64,000 nt of DNA, taken from positions 2,976,001 through 3,040,000 of the forward strand of contig NZ_CP109479.1 in NCBI RefSeq assembly GCF_036227485.1, read 5' to 3'. Position numbers and translations under genes: made by a program. Below the pieces are notes generated by a model that worked only from the letters and a program-made list of their open reading frames with translations, was not told the origin of the DNA and searched no databases. The DNA comes from Streptomyces sp. NBC_01451 (lineage in GTDB: Bacteria > Actinomycetota > Actinomycetes > Streptomycetales > Streptomycetaceae). Shown here one piece after another: positions 24,907-33,006 of the stretch (position 1 is its first letter; each line of letters starts with the position of its first letter).

Positions 24907-27849
24907 CTGACTACGACTTTCCGGGATCTCGGAATTCTTCCCGAGACCGCCGAGGCGCTCGAAGCCGTCGGCATCATCACCCCCTTTCCCATCCAGGAGA
25001 TGACGCTCCCCGTCGCCCTCACCGGCACGGACGTCATCGGCCAGGCCAAGACCGGCACCGGCAAGACGCTCGGCTTCGGACTCCCGCTCCTTGAGCGCGT
25101 GACCGTCCCCGCCGACGTCGAGGCCGGCCGCGCCAAGCCCGAGCAGCTCACCGACGCCCCGCAGGCCCTCGTCGTCGTCCCGACGCGCGAGCTGTGCCAG
25201 CAGGTCACGAACGACCTGCTGACGGCCGGCAAGGTCCGTAACGTGCGCGTTCTCGCCATCTACGGCGGCCGGGCGTACGAGCCCCAGGTCGAGGCCCTCA
25301 AGAAGGGCGTCGACGTCATCGTCGGCACCCCGGGCCGTCTCCTCGACCTCGCGGGCCAGAAGAAGCTCGACCTCAAGCACATCCGGGCGCTCGTCCTCGA
25401 CGAGGCCGACGAGATGCTCGACCTGGGCTTCCTGCCCGACGTCGAGAAGATCATGAACATGCTGCCGCCCCGCCGTCAGACGATGCTGTTCTCGGCGACC
25501 ATGCCGGGCGCGGTCATCGGTCTGGCGCGCCGCTACATGTCACAGCCCACACACATCCGCGCCGCCGCGCCGGACGACGAGGGCAAGACGGTCGCGAACA
25601 CCGCGCAGTACGTCTACCGCGCGCACAACATGGACAAGCCCGAACTGGTGGCGCGGATACTGCAGGCCGACGGCCGGGGACTGGCCATGGTCTTCTGCCG
25701 TACGAAGCGCACGGCGGCGGACCTCGCCGACCAGCTCGCGCAGCGCGGTTTCGCCTCCGGCGCCGTCCACGGCGACCTCGGCCAGGGTGCCCGCGAGCAG
25801 GCGCTGCGCGCCTTCCGCAACGGCAAGGTCGACGTCCTCGTCTGCACCGACGTGGCGGCGCGCGGTATCGACGTCGAGGGTGTCACCCACGTCATCAACT
25901 ACCAGTCTCCCGAAGAGGAGAAGACGTACCTGCACCGCATCGGCCGTACGGGCCGCGCGGGTGCCAAGGGCATCGCGATCACGCTGGTCGACTGGGACGA
26001 CATCCCGCGCTGGCAGCTGATCAACAAGGCGCTGGAGCTGAACTTCAACGACCCGCCGGAGACGTACTCCACGTCGCCGCACCTGTTCGAGGAGCTGAGC
26101 ATCCCGGTCGGCACCAAGGGTGTCCTGCCGCGCTCGGAGCGCACGCGCGCCGGCCTGGGTGCCGAGGAGGTCGAAGACCTCGGTGAGACGGGCGGACGTG
26201 GTGGCCCGCGCGGTCGCGGCGGACGCGGCGGCCACTCCGCCGGCCCGGCGGCTGCCGCCGCACCGGCGGCGGAACGTGAGCGCCCGGCGCGTACGCCGCG
26301 CAGTCGCCGCCGTACCCGTGGCGGTGCCGCCTCGGACGCGCCGGCGACTCCGGTCGCGTCGGCCACCCCGGTCAACGAGGCGCTCGCCTCCTCCGAGCAG
26401 CCCACCGAGCGCCGTACGCCGCGCCGCCGTCGCCGTACGCGCGGTGCCGCCCCGGAAGCGGTGGTGGCCCCCACGACGACGTTCGTCGAGCCGCCGGCCG
26501 AGGCCGCCGCGGTGCCGGTGCAGGACCCGGCCCCCGAGGCCACGGACAGGTCGCGCCGCCGACGCACCCGCAGGACGGCGGAGATCGCACCTGCCGCCCC
26601 GGTCGCTCCGGTCGAGGTCGCTCCGGTCGAGGCCCCGGTCGTCCCCGATGCCGTGGCACCGGAGGAGCAGCCGCGCCGTCGCAGGACCCGCAGGACGGCG
26701 GAGCCCTCGCTGACGACTCCGGCCCAGGTCGTCCCGGTCGAGGCACCGGCGCTCCCCGAGGCGGAAACGCCGGAGGAGCAGCCGCGCCGCCGCCGTGCCC
26801 GCAGGACGGCGGAGCCGGTCGTCGACGCCGTCGAGGTGCCGGTCGTCACGGAGACCAAGCCGCGCCGCGCCACCCGCGGGACCACGGCACCGGCTGCGAC
26901 GGTGACCGCCGAAGCCGTCCTGGACACGGCGGAAGGAGCGGAAGTCGCCGAGGCCAAGCCGACGCGCCGGACGACCGCCCGCAGGGCGACCGCAGCGGTA
27001 CCGGCCGCCGAGGCGGTTCTCGACACCGCGGAGGCAGTCGAGGCCAAGCCCCGTCGCCGGGTGACCCGCAAGGCGGCCGAGCCCGCTGTGGCCGTGGTCG
27101 AGGCCGCCCCGGAGGCTCCGGAGGCCGAGGTCACGAAGCCCCGCCGGACGCGCAAGACCGCGGCGGCCGCGGTGACCGCCGTGGAAACGGCCGAGGCGAC
27201 CGAGACCAAGCCGCGTCGTGCGACCCGCAGGACTACGACAGCGACCGCACCGGCCGCCGAGGCGGTTCTCGACACCGCCGAGGCCGTCGAGGCCAAGCCC
27301 CGTCGCCGGGCGACCCGCAAGGCCGCCGAACCGGCGGTCGTGACGGAAGCGGCCGACATCCCGGCCCAGCCGGCCTCGGCCGAGACCCCGGAGCCGAAGC
27401 GCCGTACGCCCCGCAAGGCGACGGCACCGGCCGCCGAGGCCGCCGTGGACACCGCCGAAGGCGTCGAGGCCAAGCCCCGCCGCCGGGCGACCCGCAAGGC
27501 CGTGGAGGCCCCGGTCGGCACGGAGCCGGAAGCCACCGAGCCGAAGCCGCGCCGGACGGCCCGCAAGGCGACGGCACCGGCCGCCGAGGCCGCTGTCGAC
27601 ACCGCCGAAGGCGTCGAGGCCAAGCCCCGCCGCCGGACGGCCCGCAAGGCGGTCGAGGTCGTCGCCGACATCCCCGCCCAGGCGGCGGACGAGACGGAGA
27701 CCAAGCCGCGCCGCCGGACGGCCCGCAAGACCGCCGAACCGGCGGTCGTGGTGGAGACGGCACCGGAGGCCGCCGAGGCGAAGCCCAGGCGCCGCGCCAC
27801 CCGCAAGGCCACGGTCAGCACGCCGGCCACGGACTCCGTGGAGGCCTGA
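24907..27849 (+). CDS. DEAD-box ATP-dependent RNA helicase with long repetitive basic tail
   Basis: 980 aa if translation starts at CTG 24907, which has AAGAGG eight bases upstream; the conserved protein (TTTFRDLGILPE) begins there and no ATG or GTG is close. The core has the Q motif with Gln30, AKTGTGKT (47-54), PTRELCQQ, TPGRLLD, DEAD (165-168), SAT, FCRTKRTA, DVAARGIDVEGV and HRIGRTGRAG from 343. The core ends near residue 410, followed by a 570-residue tail of Ala/Glu/Pro blocks alternating with Lys/Arg clusters such as KPRRRATRKA. Such tails bind RNA or anchor to ribosomes or degradosomes in RhlE/CsdA-like helicases; that is inference here. Role: RNA unwinding in ribosome assembly, mRNA decay or cold adaptation. 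Confidence 0.9.
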   Translation: MTTTFRDLGILPETAEALEAVGIITPFPIQEMTLPVALTGTDVIGQAKTGTGKTLGFGLPLLERVTVPADVEAGRAKPEQLTDAPQALVVVPTRELCQQVTNDLLTAGKVRNVRVLAIYGGRAYEPQVEALKKGVDVIVGTPGRLLDLAGQKKLDLKHIRALVLDEADEMLDLGFLPDVEKIMNMLPPRRQTMLFSATMPGAVIGLARRYMSQPTHIRAAAPDDEGKTVANTAQYVYRAHNMDKPELVARILQADGRGLAMVFCRTKRTAADLADQLAQRGFASGAVHGDLGQGAREQALRAFRNGKVDVLVCTDVAARGIDVEGVTHVINYQSPEEEKTYLHRIGRTGRAGAKGIAITLVDWDDIPRWQLINKALELNFNDPPETYSTSPHLFEELSIPVGTKGVLPRSERTRAGLGAEEVEDLGETGGRGGPRGRGGRGGHSAGPAAAAAPAAERERPARTPRSRRRTRGGAASDAPATPVASATPVNEALASSEQPTERRTPRRRRRTRGAAPEAVVAPTTTFVEPPAEAAAVPVQDPAPEATDRSRRRRTRRTAEIAPAAPVAPVEVAPVEAPVVPDAVAPEEQPRRRRTRRTAEPSLTTPAQVVPVEAPALPEAETPEEQPRRRRARRTAEPVVDAVEVPVVTETKPRRATRGTTAPAATVTAEAVLDTAEGAEVAEAKPTRRTTARRATAAVPAAEAVLDTAEAVEAKPRRRVTRKAAEPAVAVVEAAPEAPEAEVTKPRRTRKTAAAAVTAVETAEATETKPRRATRRTTTATAPAAEAVLDTAEAVEAKPRRRATRKAAEPAVVTEAADIPAQPASAETPEPKRRTPRKATAPAAEAAVDTAEGVEAKPRRRATRKAVEAPVGTEPEATEPKPRRTARKATAPAAEAAVDTAEGVEAKPRRRTARKAVEVVADIPAQAADETETKPRRRTARKTAEPAVVVETAPEAAEAKPRRRATRKATVSTPATDSVEA
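26820..27840 (+). repeat. Degenerate tandem repeats in the helicase tail
   Basis: Repeated coding units of roughly 120-150 bp encode versions of AEAVLDTAEAVEAKPRRR followed by TRKA. Two copies at 27411-27486 and 27561-27636 are 76 bp long and differ at only two positions. Another pair lies near 27015-27061 and 27263-27309. The near-identity points to recent duplication within the gene, and copy number may vary among strains. Confidence 0.8.
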
Positions 27850-27888
27850 CCACCGCGAGGGCCCCGGCCCTCGGCACCACCGGCAACA

Positions 27889-27933
27889 CCCCGACGGCCC
27901 GGCCCACCCCACCAGGTGGCCGGGCCGTCGGGG
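27889..27933 (+). terminator. Hairpin terminator after the DEAD-box helicase gene
   Basis: Perfect 16-bp stem CCCCGACGGCCCGGCC with its complement and a 13-base loop, 40 bp after the stop codon. Confidence 0.8.
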
Positions 27934-28101
27934 TTCCCCGCGCCCCGCTCCCGTACGCCGACGAGGCGCCGTCGGCCTTCCTCCGACCGGTACCGCCGGA
28001 CATGCCCCCGACCGTGCCCTCGCCGGCCCTCGGCGGTGCTCGGCGGCCCGCACCGCCCCTCGTCCGCCCGAGCCGCCGCGCTCCCTCCCAGGCGCGCCGG
28101 A

Positions 28102-28107
28102 TAACCT
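28102..28107 (+). promoter_or_regulatory. Likely -10 box for a leaderless alpha/beta-hydrolase mRNA
   Basis: TAACCT lies six bases before the ATG at 28114, and no Shine-Dalgarno is visible. Transcription would begin at or next to the A of the start codon. No convincing -35 box. Confidence 0.45.
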
Positions 28108-28113
28108 CGGCAC

Positions 28114-29004
28114 ATGAGCAGGCCTTCGACCTTCGCCCCGCCCCCCGGCGCCCGTGCGTACGCCCTGCGTACCGCGCGTGGTGAGTTCGCCGTCATCGAT
28201 GCCTCCGTGGCGGCCGGCGTCGAGCCGAAGGGGACCGTTCTGCTGCTGCCCGGGTTCACCGGCAGCAAGGAGGACTTCATCTCGACGCACGAGCCGCTGG
28301 CCGCGCGCGGGTACCGTACCGTCGCCGTGGACGGACGCGGTCAGTTCGAGTCGCCCGGCCCCCGGGACGACGAATCGGCTTACGCACAGGCCGAGTTGGC
28401 CCAGGACGTGCTCGCGCAGGCAGCGGCCGTGGGCACCCCCGTGCACCTCGTCGGGCACTCGCTCGGCGGGCAGATCGCCCGGGCCGCCGTGCTCCGGGAC
28501 CGCTCCCCGTTCCTGTCGCTGACCCTCATCTCCTCGGGCCCCGCCGAGATCTCCGAGGCCCAGCAGCAGCGCGCGAAACTGCTGCGCGACGCGCTCGCCG
28601 TGATGAGCATGGCCGACGTCTGGGAGGCCATCCAGGCCATGGACGCCCCGCAGGCCGGCGGCGGTGACCTCGACTCGGTGGACGCCCTGGATGCCGGGCT
28701 CGACGACCGCGAGGACCTGCGGCGCCGCTGGATGGGCAACAGCCCGGCCCAACTCGTCGCCACCGGGCGCCAGTTGTGCTCCGAGCCGGACAGGGTCGCG
28801 GAGCTCGCCGCCGTCCCGATGCCCTTCCACGTGCTGTCCGGCGCCGAGGACGGCACCTGGGCCGTCCCGCTCCTCGACGACATGGCCGTACGACTGCACG
28901 CGCACCGGACCGTCATCGCGGGAGCCGAGCACTCCCCCAACACGGATCGCCCGTTGGAGACCGCGCGCGCCCTGGCCGACTTCTGGGACACCCTCGATCA
29001 GTAG
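28114..29004 (+). CDS. Alpha/beta hydrolase
   Basis: 296 aa. PGFTGSKEDF (about 46-55), VDGRGQFES, nucleophile in VGHSLGGQ, acid in LSGAEDGTW and base in AEHSPN give a complete hydrolase layout. The last motif lacks the more usual GH pair and uses EH. Cytosolic. Substrate unknown. The start is supported by a -10 hexamer six bases upstream rather than a ribosome site. It converges with the NYN-domain gene. Confidence 0.85.
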   Translation: MSRPSTFAPPPGARAYALRTARGEFAVIDASVAAGVEPKGTVLLLPGFTGSKEDFISTHEPLAARGYRTVAVDGRGQFESPGPRDDESAYAQAELAQDVLAQAAAVGTPVHLVGHSLGGQIARAAVLRDRSPFLSLTLISSGPAEISEAQQQRAKLLRDALAVMSMADVWEAIQAMDAPQAGGGDLDSVDALDAGLDDREDLRRRWMGNSPAQLVATGRQLCSEPDRVAELAAVPMPFHVLSGAEDGTWAVPLLDDMAVRLHAHRTVIAGAEHSPNTDRPLETARALADFWDTLDQ

Positions 29005-29020
29005 CGACGGTCGAACAACG

Positions 29021-29056
29021 CACCGGTACGGCCGGCACCACCACCGGTACGGCCGG
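29021..29056. repeat. 15-bp direct repeat in a convergent gap
   Basis: CACCGGTACGGCCGG occurs at 29021-29035 and 29042-29056. The two copies contain complementary stretches, so the RNA can also fold as a hairpin (GCACCGG with CCGGTGC) and may act as the terminator of the hydrolase gene. Confidence 0.6.
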
Positions 29057-29067
29057 TGCTGGTACTG

Positions 29068-29967
29068 CTAGTACTGCGTCTGCAGGTGCTCCCAGAAGCC
29101 GTCCCGCAACGCCCGCCGCAGCTCGGCCTGCCCGCGCAGCGAGTACTGGAGCAGCCCTTCCGCCTCCACCAGCAGGTCCTGGTCGACGGAACCGGGCAGA
29201 TACGGATGCCCGGGCAGCAGGTCGACCAGCGACTCGCGCCCCCGCGCGGCGAGCCACTTCGCCGCGACCTGGGCGCCCACGAACCGCACTCCCTCGCGCG
29301 TGGGGCGCGTCCCCGGCGACGACTCGTAGGACGTGGCCGTGCGCCGGGCGACGTACGGCTTGAAGAAGTCGAGGTCGAAGGTGCGCTGACTGTCGACCTC
29401 CCAGAGCAGGGGCTCGGCCTGGTTGCGGCCCTCGGGCGCCTCGATGCCCCAGAGGTGGACGCGTGCGCCGTACCCCTGTGCTGCCTCGACCGCAGACACC
29501 AGGTCCTCGTCGCCGCCGATGAGCGCGGCGTCGCTGATCGCGCGGTGCCGGGCCAGCGACTCCAGGTCGGTACGGATCAGGGAGTCGACGCCCTTCTGCT
29601 GGTTGTTGGCGTTGAGGTTGCCCAGGCGAACCTTCACATCGGGGAGTTCCGCGATGGACTGCTGCTCGATCGTGTGGATGCGGCGCCGGGCGCCGTCGTA
29701 CCAGTAGACCCGCAGCAGCCGGCTGTCCGCGAAGATCGTGCGGGCCTTGTCGATGAGCGCTTCGATGAGACCTTCCGCGTCCAGCTCGTAGGAGCGGCGG
29801 TCCTCGGTTCCGGCGACGAGCCGTCCCGCCGCCGCGTACAGATATCCCGCGTCGACGAAGATCGCATGTGTCGAGGGTGTCTTCGCCACCTCTGCGAGCA
29901 TGCGGTGGAGGAGTTCGTTCGTGCGGTCGATGCGGGCGCTCAGCTCCGCGTGGTCGTCGTTGTTCAT
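29068..29967 (-). CDS. NYN-domain (PIN-like) putative RNase
   Basis: 299 aa. The NYN fold is shown by IFVDAGYLY (Asp39), KGVDSLI (Asp128) and GGDEDLVSAV (Asp153, Asp155), which form the acidic metal site of PIN-like nucleases. The C-terminal 130 residues hold a helical region without a recognised name. Such proteins cut structured RNA in RNA processing or turnover. Start ATG 29967. The 212-bp upstream region has an AT-rich patch near 30065-30085. Confidence 0.8.
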   Translation of the reverse strand: MNNDDHAELSARIDRTNELLHRMLAEVAKTPSTHAIFVDAGYLYAAAGRLVAGTEDRRSYELDAEGLIEALIDKARTIFADSRLLRVYWYDGARRRIHTIEQQSIAELPDVKVRLGNLNANNQQKGVDSLIRTDLESLARHRAISDAALIGGDEDLVSAVEAAQGYGARVHLWGIEAPEGRNQAEPLLWEVDSQRTFDLDFFKPYVARRTATSYESSPGTRPTREGVRFVGAQVAAKWLAARGRESLVDLLPGHPYLPGSVDQDLLVEAEGLLQYSLRGQAELRRALRDGFWEHLQTQY

Positions 29968-30179
29968 ATACCTCCATTGTCTCGGCGGTCACGCTTCGAA
30001 CACAACCGGTCCCGGTCAGTCTCCTGCGCCTCCTTCCGGACGCCCGCGTTTACAGAGCGGTAGTTAGACGTTCGAAAAATTTCCTTAGCGTAGGGAATGT
30101 TCGTAACACGCGGGTAGTTGACTAGGTACGTAACCAAGTAGTTCTCCTCAGGAGGATGACCAGACGAAGGGAGAAGCCC

Positions 30180-30332
30180 ATGCGCTTCGAAATCATGCGT
30201 CTTGACGACGTCGACGGAACCCCCGTGGACAGTACGGTCGTGGACGCCGCCTCCGTCAACCGGATCGTGCAGCAAGCAGCCTCGATAGGGCAGCGTCTCT
30301 GGATCCGCCCGGCCGACACCTCGGCCTCATAA
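30180..30332 (+). CDS. Conserved-looking 50-aa protein
   Basis: 50 aa: begins MRFEIMRLDDVDGTPVDS and ends with WIRPADTSAS. GGGAG lies seven bases before the ATG. Codon use is typical and the product has a regular strand/helix pattern. From memory, near-identical small proteins occur across Streptomyces; function unknown. An in-frame ATG at 30156 has its GGAGG directly abutting and is less likely. A strong terminator 38 bp downstream shows it is a separate unit. Confidence 0.75.
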   Translation: MRFEIMRLDDVDGTPVDSTVVDAASVNRIVQQAASIGQRLWIRPADTSAS

Positions 30333-30369
30333 CGCGCGGACGACGCTCGCACACGACGAGCAGACTTCG

Positions 30370-30405
30370 GAACCCCCGTACGGCACCCATGCCGTACGGG
30401 GGTTC
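30370..30405 (+). terminator. Hairpin terminator after the 50-aa gene
   Basis: Perfect 16-bp stem (GAACCCCCGTACGGCA and complement) with loop CCCA, followed by TGCTT. It can also serve the convergent MarC gene. Confidence 0.85.
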
Positions 30406-30449
30406 TGCTTGTGGATCCCGGCGTGAGCCCCGGGCGCGTGCCGCAGGCG

Positions 30450-31055
30450 TCAGCTCTGCTGGATCACCTGGGTGACGCCGTTGATGATCTGCTGCACGGC
30501 GATCGCGGACAGCATCATCCCCGCGAGCCGGGTCACCAGGACCACGCCGCCGTCCTTGATGACACGGATGATCAGCAGCGAGTACCGCATGACCACCCAC
30601 AGCACGACATGGACGGCCAGGATCGCCGCCCACACCGACACCTGCATGGCCACGCCGTCCGCCTTCTGCACGGCCAGAATGACCGACACGATCGCACCGG
30701 GCCCGGCGAGCAGGGGCATGCCGAGCGGGACGAGGGCGACGTTCACGTCCTTGGTCTGCTTGGGCTCGTCCGTCTTGCCGGTGAGCAGGTCGAGGGCGAT
30801 CAGCAGGAGCAGCAGCCCGCCGGCGATCATCAGGGCGGGCACGGAGACATGCAGATAGTCCAGGATCTGGTGCCCGAGCAGCCCGAACACGGTGATCACA
30901 CCGCCGGCCACGCACACGGCCTGGAACGCCATCCGCTTCTGCACACGGGCGGGCCGGCCGGCGGTGAGCGCGAGGAAGATCGGGGTGATCCCCGGGGGAT
31001 CCATGATCACGAAGAGGGTGAGGAAGAGCGAGCCGAAGACAGCGACGTCGAACAT
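30450..31055 (-). CDS. MarC/UPF0056-family integral membrane protein
   Basis: 201 aa with six hydrophobic helices. Family motif VIMDPPGITPIF at 16-27 and AGPGAIVSVILAV in the fourth helix are clear. MarC-type proteins were once linked to multiple antibiotic resistance, but that was withdrawn; the transport substrate is unknown. The downstream end is near the bidirectional hairpin. A PHP phosphoesterase gene lies 68 bp upstream on the same strand and may share its transcript. Confidence 0.9.
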   Translation of the reverse strand: MFDVAVFGSLFLTLFVIMDPPGITPIFLALTAGRPARVQKRMAFQAVCVAGGVITVFGLLGHQILDYLHVSVPALMIAGGLLLLLIALDLLTGKTDEPKQTKDVNVALVPLGMPLLAGPGAIVSVILAVQKADGVAMQVSVWAAILAVHVVLWVVMRYSLLIIRVIKDGGVVLVTRLAGMMLSAIAVQQIINGVTQVIQQS

Positions 31056-31123
31056 GGGTGGGCGAGCCTTGCGTAGATGCGGGGAAGGGCGGAGGGCGAG
31101 CGGGAGGGGCCTGATCCGAGGCC

Positions 31124-31981
31124 TCAGGCCCCGCCGGTCCCCGGTACCGGGAACGCCCCGGTGGCCCGCCGTGTGATCTCGCCGTACACCTCGGGGTCCG
31201 TCGTGTACTCCCCGAGCACGCAGGTCTTGCGGCTGCCGTGGTAGTCGGAGGATCCGGTGCCCAGCAGCCCCAGCTCCGCCGCGAGGCCGCGAAGTCGCGC
31301 CCGGGTCGCCGGTTCGTGGTCCATGTGGTCGACCTCGATGCCGTCGAGCCCGGCGGCGGCCAGCTCCGCGATCGCGGACTCCGGAACGGTCCGCCCCCGC
31401 TTGCTCGCGGCCGGGTGCGCGAACACGGCCACCCCGCCGGCCCCCTTGATCAGCCGCAGCGCCTCGAAGGGGTCGGTCTCGTGCTTCGGTACGTAGGCCC
31501 GGGCGCCGTCGGCCAGCCAGTTGCCGGTGAAGGCGTCGTTCACCGTCGGTACGACGCCCAGCTCGACCAGCGCGGTGGCGACATGCGGTCGGCCCACGGA
31601 TCCGTCACCGGCGATCCGCGCGACCTGCTCCCAGGCGATGGGCACGCCCAGCCCCTGGAGCTTGGCCACCATCCCCTTGGCCCGCGGCACCCGGTCGTCC
31701 CGCACCAGCTCGCGCTCGGCGAGCAGCTCGGGTTCCTCGGGATCGAACAGGTAGGCCAACATGTGCATGCTGACCCCGTCGAGCCGGCAGGACAGCTCGG
31801 CCCCGGTGACCAGCGTGAGCCCGGCGGGCAACGCGGCGATCGCCTCGGCGTACCCGCGGGTCGTGTCGTGATCGGTCAGCGCGACGACGTCGAGCCCGGC
31901 AGCGGCGGCGTTGCGCACCAGCTCGGCGGGGGTGTCCGTACCGTCGGAGGCGGTGGAGTGGCAGTGCAGGTCTATGCGCAC
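31124..31981 (-). CDS. PHP-domain phosphoesterase (TrpH/YciV-like)
   Basis: 285 aa, GTG start at 31981. Metal-binding blocks: DLHCHSTASDG (4-14), LTDHDTT, TGAELS, GRPHVA, FAHP and SSDYHG. This is the RNase AM/3',5'-nucleotide bisphosphatase-like branch, which hydrolyses pAp and trims 5' ends of short RNAs in E. coli YciV. Cytosolic, with three metal ions expected. It is on the same strand as the MarC gene. Confidence 0.9.
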   Translation of the reverse strand: MRIDLHCHSTASDGTDTPAELVRNAAAAGLDVVALTDHDTTRGYAEAIAALPAGLTLVTGAELSCRLDGVSMHMLAYLFDPEEPELLAERELVRDDRVPRAKGMVAKLQGLGVPIAWEQVARIAGDGSVGRPHVATALVELGVVPTVNDAFTGNWLADGARAYVPKHETDPFEALRLIKGAGGVAVFAHPAASKRGRTVPESAIAELAAAGLDGIEVDHMDHEPATRARLRGLAAELGLLGTGSSDYHGSRKTCVLGEYTTDPEVYGEITRRATGAFPVPGTGGA

Positions 31982-32095
31982 GGTGCGGGCTCCAGGCGAC
32001 GACGGGACGAACGAGACGCGCCAAGCATAACGGCCCCGGAGGGCGACTCGTCACACCTGAACCTCGCGACCGACCCTTACAGGAGCGCCCCGATC

Positions 32096-32140
32096 AGAGG
32101 CGCGGGGAACCGCGCGACAGGCCCCCACGGATCCGCACGC
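32096..32140 (+). repeat. Dispersed intergenic repeat, copy 2
   Basis: AGAGGCGCGGGGAACCGCGCG followed in part by ACAGGCCCCCACGG. The only copy of the family not at a convergent junction; it lies between two minus-strand genes. Confidence 0.75.
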
Positions 32141-32177
32141 AACGACGAGCCCGTACGCCCCGAAACCCAGCGGCGCG

Positions 32178-32819
32178 CTACGGCTGGAGCAACCGGGGCG
32201 ACAACGCCCCGCAGGGCACCAGCTCCAGCTCCGCCCCCGCGTCGCGCAAATCCGTGAGCACCAGCTCGTCGTACATCAGCAGCCCCGACTGCTCGGGCCA
32301 TACCACCGCCCACAACCACAGGCCGAGCGCCTCACCCGCGAACACCGCGCGGTCGTCGGGCCCACCCGCGACATGCCACATCGGAGTGGGCCGCCCGGCC
32401 GCCAGCACCTTCGCCTCGGCGGGCTTCTCGACGTTCATGTACGGCCCCGGGTCCGGCCCGTCGATGCCCGCGTACCGCGCACCGAGGCCGACGCCGAGCT
32501 CCTCGGCGACCAGGATCAGCTCACCCATGCCCCCGAGCGGACCGGGCCCCGTGCAGGCCACCGCCGTCGCACGGCCTCCACTGCGGTCGTCACCCGCGCA
32601 GACCACGCCGGTGAACAGCCAGCCGACCGGCAGCGGCCACGGCATCCACACCGGAACCTGCGTGCGGTGCACCACGACACTGAGGGCCTCGACGCTGGGC
32701 GGGATCACGGGCTGAAGCGGATGCACCGTCCCGTGCACATCGCACTGCCAGGAGTCGGCAAAGAGTCCGGGAGCCCTGACCCGGCCACCACACTTCGGGC
32801 AACTGGGTTCGCCCCTCAT
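32178..32819 (-). CDS. DUF6758-type protein with N-terminal zinc ribbon
   Basis: 213 aa. Starts MRGEPSCPKCGGRV, and CxxC plus Cys-x-x-His (CDVH) suggest a small zinc ribbon in the first 30 residues. The rest is a soluble, Gly/Pro-rich domain with several conserved-looking Trp residues. I believe this is the Streptomyces family labelled DUF6758; function unknown. Start ATG 32819. It diverges from the MFS gene. Confidence 0.7.
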   Translation of the reverse strand: MRGEPSCPKCGGRVRAPGLFADSWQCDVHGTVHPLQPVIPPSVEALSVVVHRTQVPVWMPWPLPVGWLFTGVVCAGDDRSGGRATAVACTGPGPLGGMGELILVAEELGVGLGARYAGIDGPDPGPYMNVEKPAEAKVLAAGRPTPMWHVAGGPDDRAVFAGEALGLWLWAVVWPEQSGLLMYDELVLTDLRDAGAELELVPCGALSPRLLQP

Positions 32820-32919
32820 AGAGCCCCACGGTCCTCCCAGTCCTTCTTCCCGTCAAGGACGATCACCCGTCCGGAGTGACACGTCTCCAGCCCTTCCACC
32901 AGGTGAAATTAGATGTAGC

Positions 32920-32949
32920 TTGCATTAATTAGCCTGGCTAACTTACTAT
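32920..32949 (+). promoter_or_regulatory. Promoter candidate for the MFS transporter
   Basis: TTGCAT and TACTAT are separated by 18 bp in an unusually AT-rich stretch. An inverted repeat fills the spacer, so a bound repressor would block RNA polymerase. Confidence 0.5.
32925..32945. promoter_or_regulatory. Operator-like palindrome upstream of the MFS transporter
   Basis: Core TTAGCCTGGCTAA (32929-32941) is a perfect inverted repeat around one base. Extended to ten-base arms, eight of ten positions pair. The right half resembles the DtxR/DmdR iron box (GGCTAACCTAA type), but the left half is out of register by one base. Confidence 0.55.
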
Positions 32950-33006
32950 GTGCATATACCAACGACCTCTCCGCGGGTTGGGCCCGCGAGTCGTGAAGGA
33001 GCAGGC

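Noticed and set aside
26820..27840. Repeat block considered as CRISPR
   Set aside because: Repeats are in a coding frame, vary in length, and spacers are not unique; no cas genes nearby.
25540..28932. Long minus-strand open frame opposite the DEAD-box helicase and hydrolase
   Set aside because: Low-complexity product with no domain; the plus strand carries all helicase motifs.
32925..32945. True DtxR/DmdR iron box
   Set aside because: Only the right half matches; the left half is shifted by one base. Kept as generic operator candidate.
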